Assembly: GCA_033439295.1 (NCBI GenBank)
Contig: JAVTLE010000003.1
Coordinates: 2,356,001 to 2,420,000 of the forward strand
Direction: 5' to 3'
DNA length: 64,000 bases
DNA from: Deuterostichococcus epilithicus
Lineage: Eukaryota; Chlorophyta; Trebouxiophyceae; Prasiolales; Stichococcaceae
Under the pieces are notes generated by a model. That model ran no database searches, had not been told where the DNA came from, and was given only the letters and a program-made list of their open reading frames with translations. A program made the position numbers and the translations under genes. The stretch's first letter is position 1, and every line of letters begins with the position of its first letter. Shown one piece after another: positions 1 through 16,560 of this stretch.

Positions 1-552
1 GTCAGGTTCACGGCCTCCGGGTCCCACTCATGCTGCCCTCGGTACGCCGGGCTGTATGTTTCTGGTGTCGTTGCTGCGTCCTCCGGAGCGCCTCCCTCTA
101 CTGCTGCGGCGGCTATAAGTCCTTCCTGCTGATGTGTGTGCCGCCGCTGCTGTGGCTCATCCGCCAGCGGCCGCTTCGAGGCCGCCGCGCCCAGGTGCGG
201 CTGAGAGTCGTCAACTGCATGGTGGCACTGGCAAAGACTGGGTAGATGACCGAATGTTTCTTGCAAAGACAATCATAAGCGCAGATGAAGCGTCCTTGCA
301 TACTCATGTGCAGCGGCTACATAAGCAATACACTTGTGGATGCTTCACGCGTGAGTAGTATCGCTGGTAACACAAAGGTTCACCTTCCCCAGCAGCAGGA
401 TTCGGAAGCCTCGGCATGACAAGGCCAATATCCAGTGCGCGCTGCGGCCTGCCCGGCGGCACGCCGACCGTGGCGAAAGCTGCAACCCCCACGAGAGACA
501 ACACGAGAAATGCTATCGCTGGTGACCTGCACGAGTGCAAACAGCACCTCAT
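1..552 (-). CDS. Signal-anchored hypothetical protein, 3' part outside window
   Basis: Partial gene read leftwards and cut by the window edge. Exon 1 is 552-384, starting at the ATG at 552. Exon 2 runs from 214 to base 1 and stays open to the edge. The donor (GTGAAC) and the acceptor after 215 agree in phase 1. Exon 1 begins MRCCLHSCRSPAIAFLVLSL and continues hydrophobic for about 10 more residues, which looks like an uncleaved signal anchor, so a secretory-pathway type II membrane protein is likely. Exon 2 is polar and Ala/Glu/Gln-rich and ends near the edge with Tyr-Ser-Pro-Ala-Tyr. I recognise no family. The support is one phase-consistent intron and an open frame, so the model could be wrong. 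Confidence 0.45.
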
Positions 553-1505
553 CACCTACTACCTGCTGCCCTGCTGCTGCAGTGAAACCCGACATGCATA
601 GCATGATCAATGGTGCGTGAGGGTCTTGGAGGCTCGGTTATTGGACTAGTTATGGCACCGAGTGAGCGCCAGCAACGCGCCTGCGCAATCCTCGTCGGTT
701 GAAATCCCAGGTGCATTGCGACATTCGGTGTGCAGCACCACAAGCGCCCGGTCAATGCCAGGCCGGCCAATCTCGGTGTTGCTTGGGTACAAGAGACCGA
801 CTTGCGCTGAAAAATGAGACCTAAGGCAGAGCTTCGAGCTGCACAGGTTTGCTGAGGCTGCTCTGGCTGAAATGTCCGGCGACAGCAGGCGCCCAAACAA
901 CTTGCCGGATACGAGTCGCCTGCCTGCAAGTGCGCTGATCAACAATCGGCAGTAAGGCTATGATCCGCTAATGAGGAATTGCATACTGCTGCAAATTCGG
1001 ATCCTGCTGCACCTTGTCCACACTTCGCGGTCGCCAGGTGGCCTAAATCTCGGCACTTCCGACAACGCGGCCGGACGGCGTCGTCCTTCCGTCCGATCCT
1101 ATGTAAGACGGTATGACAGGCCGCGTCAACAAGTGCGCTCGCATGCCTGAAAGGTTGCCTGCACGCTAGCTGCACGCGAAAGGGCCGCCAGGTGTCGGTA
1201 TTAGTAACTGATGTACGTAAGATTGCTGCTTTCGTCAGCCCTTTCCGACAGGAGGACGCAGTTGCTACTTCCCGGCTCACGGTCCGTCCTACAGGAGCCC
1301 ATCCCTCAGCCACAACCGCGTTTCATCATCAGCATTCATGTATAGGACGCGGCGGTCTTTCTTGCGGACACGTAATCTAGTCCACTTTCGAGTCAAGCAC
1401 CACTGACTGCAGGGAGTCGCACTGCCTACAGCAGCGTCAATCCCCGCTCGCCCAGGCTGACCTGCAACAGCATATTCACGAAACTACGATCCACCGACGC
1501 CCGAG
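553..1505. other. Intergenic, divergent promoter region
   Basis: Lies between the leftward gene starting at 552 and the rightward gene starting at 1506. Short ORFs occur on both strands (for example leftward 552-929 and 939-1313), but none shows family resemblance or a consistent splice chain. I see no repeat or RNA gene. It probably holds both promoters. Confidence 0.4.
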
Positions 1506-2156
1506 ATGGCCGCAGCGGGCGCGCGGGCGACCGCCCGCGAGTTGGCGGCTGCGCTGCTCGGCGCAGCGCGCAGCGAGCTCGGCCTGCCGCCGCAGCTGGA
1601 CGAGGAGGATGTTGTGCAGTACCTCCTGGCCCGTCTGGGCTATGTATGCGTCGAGGACGATGCCGAAGAGCCGGCGCTGACGGCGGACCCCGAGGCAGCG
1701 GCGATAACGGCGGCGCACCTGAAGGACGGTGGCGGCGGCTCCGAGGAGGAGGATGAGGATGAGGAGGAGGAGGAGGAGGAGGAGCTGGAGGACCAAGACG
1801 GGGAGGCAGCAGCTGAGGTGAGGCCCTTTGCCCTGTGTTGCGGCAATGCCTGTGCGTCAACAGCCGTGGTGGTGTGCCCAAGGCGAAAGCAGCCCGCCAC
1901 GGCTGCGGCCTGCTTCGGGATGCAGACTTGGTCGTGATGCCTGTCAACGCAACGAGTCCTACTGGTCGACACTGAGCCGTCTGCCTTGCAGGAACGGCCG
2001 ACAAAGCGAAGTCGGGCGGGCGGCAGTGCGGCCGCCGCCGCATCAGGTGGGGAGCAGCAGCGACCGCCTTACAGCACATGGGGCCCAGTCGCAGCAGACA
2101 TGCCCGAAATGCGCTATTATGGACTTACGCCAGTGCACGTTCCTCAGCCTATCTAA
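1506..2156 (+). CDS. Small acidic protein of unknown function
   Basis: Two exons, 1506-1817 and 1992-2156, phase 0, donor GTGAGG, acceptor TTGCAG; about 158 aa. The N-terminal 50 residues are helical and Ala/Leu-rich (around QYLLARLGYVCVEDD). An acidic run follows, with about a dozen Glu/Asp near residues 80-100. A short basic stretch (RPTKRSR) opens exon 2, and the tail is aromatic and Pro-rich, ending PVHVPQPI. The acidic-plus-basic make-up suggests a nuclear or ribosome-biogenesis role, but that is inference. I recognise no family. The stop lies only 55 bp before the NO66 start, on the same strand, so the two may share one transcript. Confidence 0.55.
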
Positions 2157-2211
2157 TAAATCAGCACCTTGATGCTCGCCTGCCTCCCCCCGGCGTGTGA
2201 GAGAGGGGGAG

Positions 2212-6855
<4,644 letters not shown>

Positions 6856-7597
6856 GGATGCGAGGGAGAAGACTGCACAATCGGGTTCCATCAGGGCCGC
6901 ATAGATCATTGGAGATGGAACATCAGGCCGAGCGGAGCCAAACGCTGGGTGCCTCTTTGCTCTTGGGCAGGGCATGGCCAGAGATTGGGGAACCTTGCGC
7001 CGGCCTGGGCTTGAATCGCGGAGGATTGAACGCAGCGTCCGCCTGATGTGAAAGGACCATTGCAACACGCAGGCTGCCACGCAACGTGTGGCACACTGCC
7101 ATGGATCACTTCTCAGCTCGCATGGCGAAACCGGCGAGGCTCCTTCCTTAGACGTCCTCGTTGAAATTTTGGCGCTGAACCAGACGCCTTGCTTCCATTT
7201 GTCCAGTGCTCTTCCTTCTGACACACCATACGTGCATTACACCTAACTACAGACTCAAGCTGAATAAATGGTCCCTGCTGTCGCGTGTGCATCATGCCTC
7301 AGACGCACTGCCCGGCGACTCCCGCTGCAAGGCGTTGTCGGTTCTTGTCGATGTAGGTAGGTGCCATTTTCTTGCCCAGCCTCTGCCAGCCCCGCAAGGA
7401 GGCTTCGCACCACGACCCGCATGCCGACCCCGCGCCGAAAGCTGACACGTCAGCCTCCGACCCACCCTGCGCCACTCCGGCCGCCTTCATCCCACTGTGT
7501 AGTCGCTCTGCTCGTGCTCCAACATGCTGCAGGGCAGGCCCGAAACAAACGTGACCCAAAAAGCAAAGTCAGTATCACGGCGGGTACAGCAAGCAAG
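6856..7597. other. Convergent intergenic region
   Basis: 3' ends of NO66 (+) and the PH protein (-) face each other here. Several short ORFs are present, none supported. No RNA gene or mobile element recognised. Confidence 0.4.
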
Positions 7598-9000
7598 CTA
7601 CGTGCACAGGCGAGTCCACAGCCTCCCAAAGCGCACTGACCTCTTGGAGTGCCGCACAATGGCACGCCCCACGGCGTTGATCCAGTCCTCCTGCGCGGCC
7701 GACAGCGCTCGCTTGATTTACCTAGTCGCGAGAGGCACAGACACCAAGCACGAAAACGATGCTGCACCGTGCCGCAAGGCGCACACACGGCTGCAGTCAG
7801 GCGGCTGGTCCGCCCAACGCTTCAGCAACAGCCTTCGCTCCAGCAACTTCAGCGACGGGAGGGCAAGCCCCTGGACCCTAACCCCACCTTCTCCTTGTCC
7901 GTGTCCGCGATGTAGAACATGGAGTCCGAGCTGGTGGAGATCTCGAAGGCGTGCGGCTTGTTGACCACGTCCTCAGCGCCCTTGATGCTTAGGCACTTCT
8001 CCACCTCGATGATGCCGCGCGGCACAGAGTCCTGTGGTTCAGGAAAATCTGTTTGAAGATGGACAGCAACAAGGAGGCGTCCTCAGTGCTCAGGGGAATC
8101 TGTCACCTCGGCATGCGGCGCGGAGCGGAGTCCCGCGCAGTGGGGGGAGACACGACAGACAGGACACCCAGTGGACTGAAGCGCCAGCAGGTAGGTACTG
8201 TGCTCGAGCCGCAGTGTGAGCGCTGGCTGTGTGCGCCGTGCTGTGTGCGCCGGTGGTGCCCTGCTATCCTCCTGGCAGGCGTCTAGGTCGGGTGCTCAGG
8301 CGCATCAATGCCCCGAGAAAGAGGAGGCCTGCCCAGGCAGAGCTCAGTGGCGTAGCGGCACAGGACTTGCCAGGCTCAGATCACGATGCGACCGGACCTT
8401 GTGCAGCCTGGCTGCACTTCTGAAAGCGACGATGTTAAATGCCTCCTAAGTTCCTGCCAAAAATCGACAGCCTGGCGACCAGGAATTGCACTGCCTGCAC
8501 TTCTACACACTGACCGCAGTGTCGAAATGCGCGACCAGCGTGAAGTGCTGCTTGCCTAGCTGCCAATATTGGAGCCAAAGCTGACGTCCAACGTGTGTGC
8601 GCGCTTGTGGTGTGTGGCTGTGATACCAGGCCAGTCACCGAATTGATGAACAGAAAGGACATGGCAACCGCACCGGCGTGACGTACTCCGTTTTGAACCA
8701 GAAGATGCGGCCCTGTTTCAGGATGAACCAGCGGCGCCTCCACGTCTTGATGTACTCGCCTACAATGTGCAGTTGCAGGATTGCTCGCCGCAGCACCACC
8801 GAATGGTTTGCTCAAAGCAGTGTGGCGCCGGCCGGTGCCGCCCCAAGCATGCATGCGGGCTTCTTGTTGCAGCAAACCCCCAGGAGCGGCACGGCTTCAG
8901 CCTCACCTTGCTTCATGAGCCAGCCGGTGCGTTCGGGCGTGTGCCAGAATTCGACGTCGCCATAGTTCTTGGGGGTCTTGCCGAATGCTGAGCTTAGCAT
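7598..9000 (-). CDS. Small PH-domain protein, AtPH1-like
   Basis: Four exons read leftwards: 9000-8907, 8759-8674, 8031-7888, 7690-7598; all phases agree, 138 aa. It is essentially a single pleckstrin-homology domain. Landmarks are EFWHTPERTGWLMKQGEY (strand 1), IKTWRRRWFILKQGRIFWFK (basic strands 2-3), PRGIIEVEKCLSIKGAEDV, and the C-terminal helix EDWINAVGRAIVRHSK with the invariant PH tryptophan. Length and order match plant PH1 (about 145 aa), which binds phosphoinositides on endosomal membranes; that lipid specificity is family knowledge, not shown here. The stop at 7600-7598 follows a short extension after RHSKR. The third intron starts with a telomere-like GGGGTTAGGG. The divergent neighbour is TAPT1. 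Confidence 0.92.
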
Positions 9001-9777
9001 GCTGCCGAAATCCGGAAGGGTTGCACACAGCAGGCACCAGGCACGCGATCACAGCCAGTAGGAAACTACTTGAAATCCACCGCCTAGCGTGTCTCCTGGG
9101 GTCAGCTCCAATTTCAAGGAAATATGCTCAGGCAATCGCACGACAGCGCGCCCCTGCAGTGCCGCAAAACTGTATCAAGATGCAGTAAGTCTGAAGGCCT
9201 CAAAGTCGATGTGGCGCTCGCAATTGCGAGTGTGGGCTGAGGCAGAGGCAGGGCAATGACCTGTCAATGACCTGGACAAGGCCTTCCTCCGACACTCTTC
9301 CGACGCAAGGCGGCACTCACACCCTCCCACCTCCCCCCGATTATAGGCTCGATGGCCGATGCGCGGATCCTATTCCGCCACTTTGCAGGATCAAGGCGTA
9401 GCGTCGCGGCGTCGACGCATGAGGTGGTCTGCCCGAGCAGCATTGCCTCGTACAAAGCTTCACACTCTGCGCAGTTGAGCTTGGACGCGGGTCAGCAATC
9501 GGAGCCTTGGCAGCAGAAATATAATCCGTAGTGCATCCTGACATGAGGATGTGCTCTCCACATCATTTGAGGCACCCAAGGACAGTGCACGTTGCGCAGT
9601 TGCGATGAACAGGTGCACTCAGCCTTGTGACAATTGATCGGCGTGCAGTGCTTGATGCGACGGTACGACGACGGCTGCTGATGCCATCATGATCGACATG
9701 GCCTCACCGGCTTCAAACACCTGTATCCATCTGTGACGTCAGCGCGGCAGCAGCGAGCACAAGACAGGGCGGCCATT
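9001..9777. other. Divergent intergenic region (PH protein / TAPT1)
   Basis: Contains the 5' flanks of both genes. Small leftward ORFs around 9264-9544 have no support. No clear promoter motif can be named from sequence alone. Confidence 0.4.
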
Positions 9778-12700
9778 ATGGCGCCAGATCGACAGCCAAA
9801 CAGCTTCCAGCTGCTGGCAGAGGATCAGCCTGCCACCATGGACGCTCTTGAATCCACCAACGGCACCGCACTCGGCGATGGCCTGTCCAGAACATCGCAG
9901 CGACGGCGGCGGAAGGCGGCACAGCATGCGCTAAGGTGCATCCCTGCCGCAGAATCAGACCAGGTGAACGGGCAGATCGATGCTTACAGCTCAGCACACG
10001 GAGCTGCCATGGCGCAGCAGCCAGGCGTCTCGGGTGCTGCGGCGGCGGCAGCTAGCAGCGGCGGCGGATCTGGCGGCGGCGGAGGCGGTGGCAGCAGCAG
10101 CAACGCCCAGCCCAACTTGGCGCAGCTCCAGCCCGGCAGCTGGACGGCGGGCGGCTCTGGCGAGCTCACCGGAGACGAGGTGAGGGGTCTGGCAGGGCCA
10201 ACTGTGGCGTAGTGCATGGCCCTTGTGAGTAAACTATGTCCTGTTGGCGGGTGCCAGGAGCTGGCAGCAGCAGGTCATGTTGCAGCAAGCTTCCGCATCC
10301 TGAAGGCGGCACCTGCGACTCGGCTTGTTGGCGCTGCTGCCCCAGAGTGCTGACGCCCACTTCATGTGTGCAGATGTCGCTAATTGAGGCCACCGGCGTG
10401 ACCCGCCACCTGCGCAGCGCCAGCATACCAGAGGCGCTGCTGCAGCCGCCACGGACAGCCGCCTCCGACGGCGGCGGCGGCGGCTCAGACTCGGAAGCGT
10501 CCACCGTTGGCGGCTATGCGTCGGCGGACGGTGATGTCTTCGAGGACGTCCGACACCAGCAGGCGGCGCTGCCGCGGTCGTTGAGCAGGTGGGATCCACT
10601 GGCCGCAGTCAGGCTGTCGGCATCAACCATGCGCTGCCTGCCGGCGCTTGCACTCTTGTCGATCGACTCGTGGAAATTTATTGCCAGGCTCTACAAGCTT
10701 CGGTTGCTAATTGTGCATGTTTTACCCTCTTGCAGCGTGGCGAACAGTATGGCCACTCCGCCGACAGAAGCGACAGGAACTACCAGGACACAGGCAGCCC
10801 CCGCAACCCACATGCCACCAGGTCATCAGGCGACGCCGCCACAGACCCCGCCGGCGCAGCAGCCGCAGGGTGCAGCACGGGCGGCGGCGACGTTGCCGCA
10901 TTCTGCGGATCGACTAGTGCGCAACGCGCGGTCGCTGTCAGCCAGCGGCTCTGCCCAGATCGACGAGAGTGCGACTTTGTCAAGTCTCACTTCGTTTGGT
11001 TTGGGAGCCTGTTGGGCAAGCCAGTAGTGCACTTGTGAAACTGTGCTGCACGAAGTCTTGTTGCGGCAGAGCGCTGCACGGCCCTTGGCAAGTAGGCTCG
11101 TCCTGTGTCAGTTGCTTGCAGCGGCAGCAGCGGCCGCATGTTATTGATGCAGCATAACTGGCGTCCTGCCAGCGTGTCAAAGCCAGGTCCCAAATGCAAC
11201 CTTGAATCATGGTCAGGCTGGCTGCTTGTGGTGCAGGCACAGGGAAGGGCCCAGCGCAACGCTCGCTGGCGCTACCGCCTACAGTAGAAGGTGCTTAGAT
11301 CAGACCATTTGTGACTGCACAGCATTGCCGCCTGTGCACTGGGGATGCCGCCGCACATGCAGCACATTCGCGGATCTTCGAGCGGATCTTCGATGTCCTT
11401 CACAGCAGACACCTAGCACGAGCCAATCTGCCTGCCTGCTAGGGTCCAACCTTTGGTTGTGAGGATGCGTATGCCATTCATACTACGAAACGCCCGACTC
11501 GGCCTGCAGAGGCGCCACGGCAGAGCTTCAGGCACTACTTCGAGGCTGAGATGAATCCCGGGCCCTCCTTCCCCACGGCGGACGTGGTGTGGGGCCAGAC
11601 GGAGCGCGACCGAGTGTGCGCAGTTGGATGCCTGCTGCACTGCTCTGGGTTTGGCCGCTGATATACCATGAATAAGAGCTCACTGCCTTGTTGGCATCCC
11701 ATGCACAAGCATGGCCGCCTGCGACAGTACTCACACCGTGCTGTGCTTCATGCACAATTGCAACCTCAACTGCTGGCTCCAAGGGCTGGTTTCGAAAGAG
11801 GCGACATACTTGTCACCAATAACCATCGATCTGCTGCACTGCTTGATGCTCCTCTTGGGTGCGCCTGCACAGGTACAATGCGCTTGTGTATGTGCCATAT
11901 CAGCTGGAGCGGCTGCTGTGGTTCGGCACCCTCATCTGCTGCGACAGCTTCCTGGTGCGACTCTAGCACTTGCTATGCGCTTTCTGGCCCTCGCAAGGCA
12001 AACCTCATCACTGCCTGCCTTGCTGCTGAAGAGCATGGCTTGCTTGCTTCCTTTTGGCAGTGCAGCAATATCTTGAGGAGCATGCTGGACTGTGGAGGGT
12101 GTGCAATGCATGCAGTGGCCACAGGTGTTTATGGCTGGGTTCACGCGCGTGTGTCTCTACCGTGCAGGCGGTCTTCACGGCGATGCCGCTGCGCTTTCTG
12201 GGCGCCTGCCTGACGCTGGGCCGCGGCTGGCAATGGCGTGTGCGCGGACGCCAGCGGCCGCCCAGCGACACCACGCCCCCGCCCGCTGCCGGCGCAGGAC
12301 GCAGGAAGCAGCGGAAGCAGCAGCGGCGGGCGGCGGACGTGGCCGCCGTCGCCGCCCTCGAGCAGCCATGCAGCCACACGGCGGCGCATGGACAGCCACC
12401 AGGCTCAGTGCTGGCGGTGGCGGCAGCCAGTGGCAGGCAGCCGGCCGCAGCTTTCGATGAGTGGTCGCGCTCGGTCGAAGCGAGTGCAGAGGAAGAGGGC
12501 CATCGGCAGCGCTTCCGGCTGCGGGGCGACCAGCTGTTTGACGTCATCTGCGTGTTCATCTTCCTAATGGCGGTGCGCGCGCTCGCCAGATGAAAGAGCG
12601 TATAGGGGATGACATTCTAACTGCATGCTCGCTGCCTGTGCTGTTGCGCATCCGACCGGCCCCCTGCCCTCATCGCACCCCCTGGACGGGCATCGGTCAA

Positions 12701-15700
12701 CGGTGGCCTGCACTCATTAACGCAGGCTGTGCTAAAGCACCACGCCTGACACCCGCCCTGTGCCTGGTGGCGGTTCTGCGGTGGCTGAATGTGGGGGCCA
12801 TATAGTTGTCGGGATAAGGGAACTACAGCTTTGATGCACCACATTGCCAAGCCAGATTCCCACCCTGTGTCTGGGACAGGTGGCGGCGCTGCAGCGGCTA
12901 GACGCGGGGGCGATGTACTTCTGGATGAAGGACCTCACACAGGAGTTCCTGAAGCTGTCCATCATCTACTCGTCGGTGGAGATCTTTGACAAGGTGCGCG
13001 CCTGCGATGCGCTTGCGATACGCCCGCCGGACGTCGCGGTATGTGCTGTGCGCTTGTGTGAGGTGATCTCCTGCCCGCCTGCACGCCCGCCGAGGGTTGC
13101 AGTGGCTGTGCTGCACCGTCGCCGGTGCCTCAAGGGCCATGGACGGAGCAAAGGCAGTTGCCATGTTTCACACTGCGATGTGACCCCTCGTCATGCAACC
13201 TACCCGGCAACACATCATTGCCTTGTGCGTTGCCGTGCAGTTGACCCGCGGTGTGGCAAGTGTTCCCACTAGCTGCTGGCCTCCCATTGTTGTAGTTGCA
13301 TCTGAGGCTCCTTCAGCACTGACCTGCTGGAGGCGCTACTGTCTACTACTGTAGACCTGCAGCCTGAAATGACTGAAATTTTGTATACGAGTAACGGCTC
13401 CTCACGAGCGAACGACTGCTTGCTTTGGTTTCTGCAGATTCTGGGCTCCTTTGGAGTGGACACGCTGGAGGCGCTGTCGTCGACGTGCACGCTGTATGCT
13501 GTGGGCGACCGGCAGCGGTACGTAGCTGCTCACACCCTCAGGTTGTGCTCGTTCAGCCCAGCACCGTATGCTGCCAGCAAGTTCGACAGCACCCGAGCTT
13601 CAAGATTCATGTGCGGTGTTGGCACTTTAGCCGCCGTTCTGCTGGTGCCGCGGCAAGAGGAGTTCGGCTCGAGCTTTCTCTGCGCCATTTTCCAGGTTCC
13701 TTCATAGCAGTGCCAAGATCCGTTTTGGACAGCCATGCCAAGACAAATTCTTGCTCAATGCCACCAGGGCCGGCTGCTAGGTCTGGGATCCAAGCCTGCG
13801 CCCTGCGCCATGGGGACCTGTTGCCAGGACTCAGACAATCATATCAGGGCCCATCATCCTCACCCCAAGTCCGTGCAGGGGCCAGCTTCGGCATCTGCTG
13901 GCGGACACCATCATGGCGACGCTGCTGGTGGTCATGCACGCCATCATCATCATGTGCCAAGTAGGTTTCACCCCCCATCCGTGAGTGTCCTGGCCCGTTT
14001 CGCCATAGTTTACTCGTCCTTCAGCTCAAGGAACCGCAAGGATTCTGGCCAAGCTGCAGGGCAGCATACGGACCATGGCATGGCAGCTGCAACCTGAAGC
14101 GCGGTCGCACCGCTGCTGGGAATGCTGCACGATGGCCAGCCCCGCTTGCAACCCCGCTGCAGCCCCTAGAATTTGGGCTCCCGCCCCGCAGGGCATGGCC
14201 TTCAGCGTGGCGATGAACAGCAAGCGGAGCAACGCCATCGTGGCGCTGCTCATCGCCTCCAACTTTGCCGAGATCAAGGGCGTCGTCCTGAAGCGCTTCG
14301 ACCCGCGCCGCCTGCTCATCCTGTCCTTCCAGGCGAGTGGGTTTAGGGCTCCTCATTTACAGATTGAACACGGCCACCGAGGGGCGGTGACATTGCTCGC
14401 TGCTCGGCCAGCCTGCCACAACCTCTGTGTTTGCACCGCTTCACAGCTCTTGTTTCAGGATATATGCTTGCATGTCATGGACCCCTCCAGACTCTAATCC
14501 TAAACCCCACAGGACATTGTGGAACGGTTCCACCTCGTCGTCGCGCTGGCGTTCGTCCTGGTGGAGGAAATGGCCAACAACGGCCGCTGGGCGCCCGACG
14601 CCGGCCTGCTGCGCGCCTGCGCCTACTTCTTCGGCTTCGAGGTCGTCATCGGTGCGCGCCGAGTGCCCTCCCACATCGAGGGTGCTGCCCGGGATGCAGC
14701 CTTGCGCATGCGGAGTCTCCCGTGCGGGTTTAGGGCTTGGGGGTCGTGCCACAGAGGTGCCCCTGCCGGTCGACCTCAGGCCGCCGTCCTGGGCACGTCT
14801 CCAATCCTGTCTGCACCTGCGCCTGAGGGACCGCGTACGTGCCTCCGGTTCGCTGCCAACCTTCCCACCAGACTTCCTGCCCCACCGCCCGCTGCCGTGC
14901 AGCTGTGTCGCGCGGGCCCTCTCACGCGCTGTCCCGCCTCCACGGACCTGCCGCAGACGTGATCAAGCACGCCGTGCTGGGCAAGTTCAACGAGATCCGC
15001 CCTGGGGTGTACCGGGAATTCATGAAGGACGTGGCGGAAAAGGTGGTGGCGGCGCAGAGCCACAACGCGCACCGCGTGGTGGCCTTTGAGCCGCTGGCGC
15101 CGGCGGCGCTGTTCCTGCGCATTGCGGCCACCTTTGCCGCCATCCGGGTCCGCTCCATGCACCTTGCATTTTGCAGCCCAGGGTTAATCCAGCTTGCCCG
15201 TGCATGAACACGGCTTTTGGTCGCACGCGCCTGTGTGCCACAGCCCACCTTCGTCTGAGTCGGTCGTACTCGTGTGGAACGGTCACTCTGTGCAAACCTC
15301 GCACCTTGTCACAGCCGCACCCTGAGGCGACACTACCGTGACGACCTATCCCCAGGGAGACAGCTGGGCGGGCGCTTCGTGGCTGTGGGCCGGCTGCGCA
15401 GCGGCGGGCATCGCCGCCGCCTGGGCTGCGCTGTTCGGTGTCAAGCTAGCGCTGGGCTTTGCGCTGAAGCGCATGGCGGCAGCCTACGTGGAGCACTATG
15501 ACGCGCATGCCAAGTCAAGGTGGGCACTGTCGGGGTCTCCCTCCCACCCAATGCCCGCTGCGGTGGTCAAGCCCTAAACCCACCCGAATACATGTGTATG
15601 TCCAGGCGCCCTTTAGCGGCTGGGCCCTGCGCCGACGGAGGAGCAGGATGCCGCGGTGCCTGGCAATCGAATGTGACAACTTCATTTTGCCGAAGCCATC

Positions 15701-15922
15701 GATTGTAGACATTGTAGACACGAAAGGACCTCACGGATTGGCGTGAATTTTACATTAGATTTGGACCATTTGGTGCAATGCTGGAGCCGAATTGCGCTGA
15801 CAGGTGGTTCGTTGCACAGGGGCGGCGGCGGCGCCAAGACCGGCGGGAAGGCCGGCCAGCAGGGTCCTGTGGTGGGGACAGCACCGGTAATGGGAGCCTC
15901 CTGGAGGCCGAAGACGGAATGA
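9778..15922 (+). CDS. TAPT1: TAPT1/POD1 family multi-span ER membrane protein
   Basis: Fourteen exons: 9778-10179, 10374-10588, 10736-10993, 11532-11615, 11873-11954, 12168-12572, 12880-12993, 13438-13517, 13879-13960, 14192-14332, 14513-14651, 14957-15147, 15356-15519, 15820-15922; 819 aa. About 290 low-complexity N-terminal residues precede the conserved region: RVYNALVYVPYQLERLLWFG, CDSFLAVFTAMPLRFLG, KLSIIYSSVEIFDK, FGVDTLEALSST, SNFAEIKGVVLKRFD, DIVERFHL, DVIKHAVLGKFNEIRPGVY. Together these are diagnostic of TAPT1 (human), POD1 (Arabidopsis) and EMP65 (yeast), which act in the ER membrane. An Ala/Gln/His-rich insertion sits in exon 6. The exon 3/4 junction (weak donor GTTTGG) is the least certain. 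Intron 10 is GC-AG and intron 7 holds a decayed copy of exon 8. Confidence 0.92.
13301..13353 (+). repeat. Ghost of TAPT1 exon 8 in intron 7
   Basis: Resembles 13440-13490. Both contain GGCTCCTT, then CTGGAGGCGCT about 20 bp later. The copy runs into an in-frame stop (CTACTGTAG). Confidence 0.75.
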
Positions 15923-16560
15923 CGGCTCTGCTAACATGTCGGTGCACATCATTGAGATGAGAGATTCAGGAGCGAACTGCGGTTCGCAGGATGCTACAAT
16001 TTTCAGGAAAGCGAGAGGCGTGGTGTTGTTTTGGAGCATGCACCAGCAGCTTTCGTACGGCGCAGCAACTTGTTCTGAAGACGAGCGATGCTGAAGCTCA
16101 CCGCTCGTGATCACTTTGGTTGCTCCATTGTTCTACTCAGACCTGTGAACATTCGACACTGTGCACATCATACACACCCGACTTTGTGAGCCGCCTGCCT
16201 TCGGCAAAACGCGAATTAACGGTGGGCGCAGATGCGAATGCAACAAGGCCCATTTGTTAATCCAGTTGAAAACAAGCGCATAGCAACTCGCAAAATTCCT
16301 CACAGCAAAGCGAGTTTCATGACATGGCGCTGCCATAATGCTTCTTAATGGCTGCTACATGCACTGGTTGTTATTCGTACAGCGACCGCACTCCTACGGG
16401 TCCCACTGTCATATCACCCTGCAGTGCGCGCATGATTCGCACGCTACGTACATGAAGGATTTGCCAGAGGACGGAGGCGGGGGTGGCCACGGGGGCCATA
16501 GCCGGTGGGGCGGTTTTCTCCAATCAGGACATCCGATATTTCTTCCACCATCAGCTGCAC
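15923..16560. other. Convergent intergenic region
   Basis: Lies between the TAPT1 stop and the end of the leftward 199-aa gene. More AT-rich than the genes. No supported ORF, RNA or repeat. Confidence 0.4.

Noticed and set aside
30-245. Cys-rich rightward ORF at the left edge
   Set aside because: Antisense to the phase-consistent leftward exon 214-1; no family resemblance.
2155-2160. AATAAA right at the stop of the acidic gene
   Set aside because: Overlaps the stop codon and is not the usual green-algal polyadenylation signal; chance is likely.
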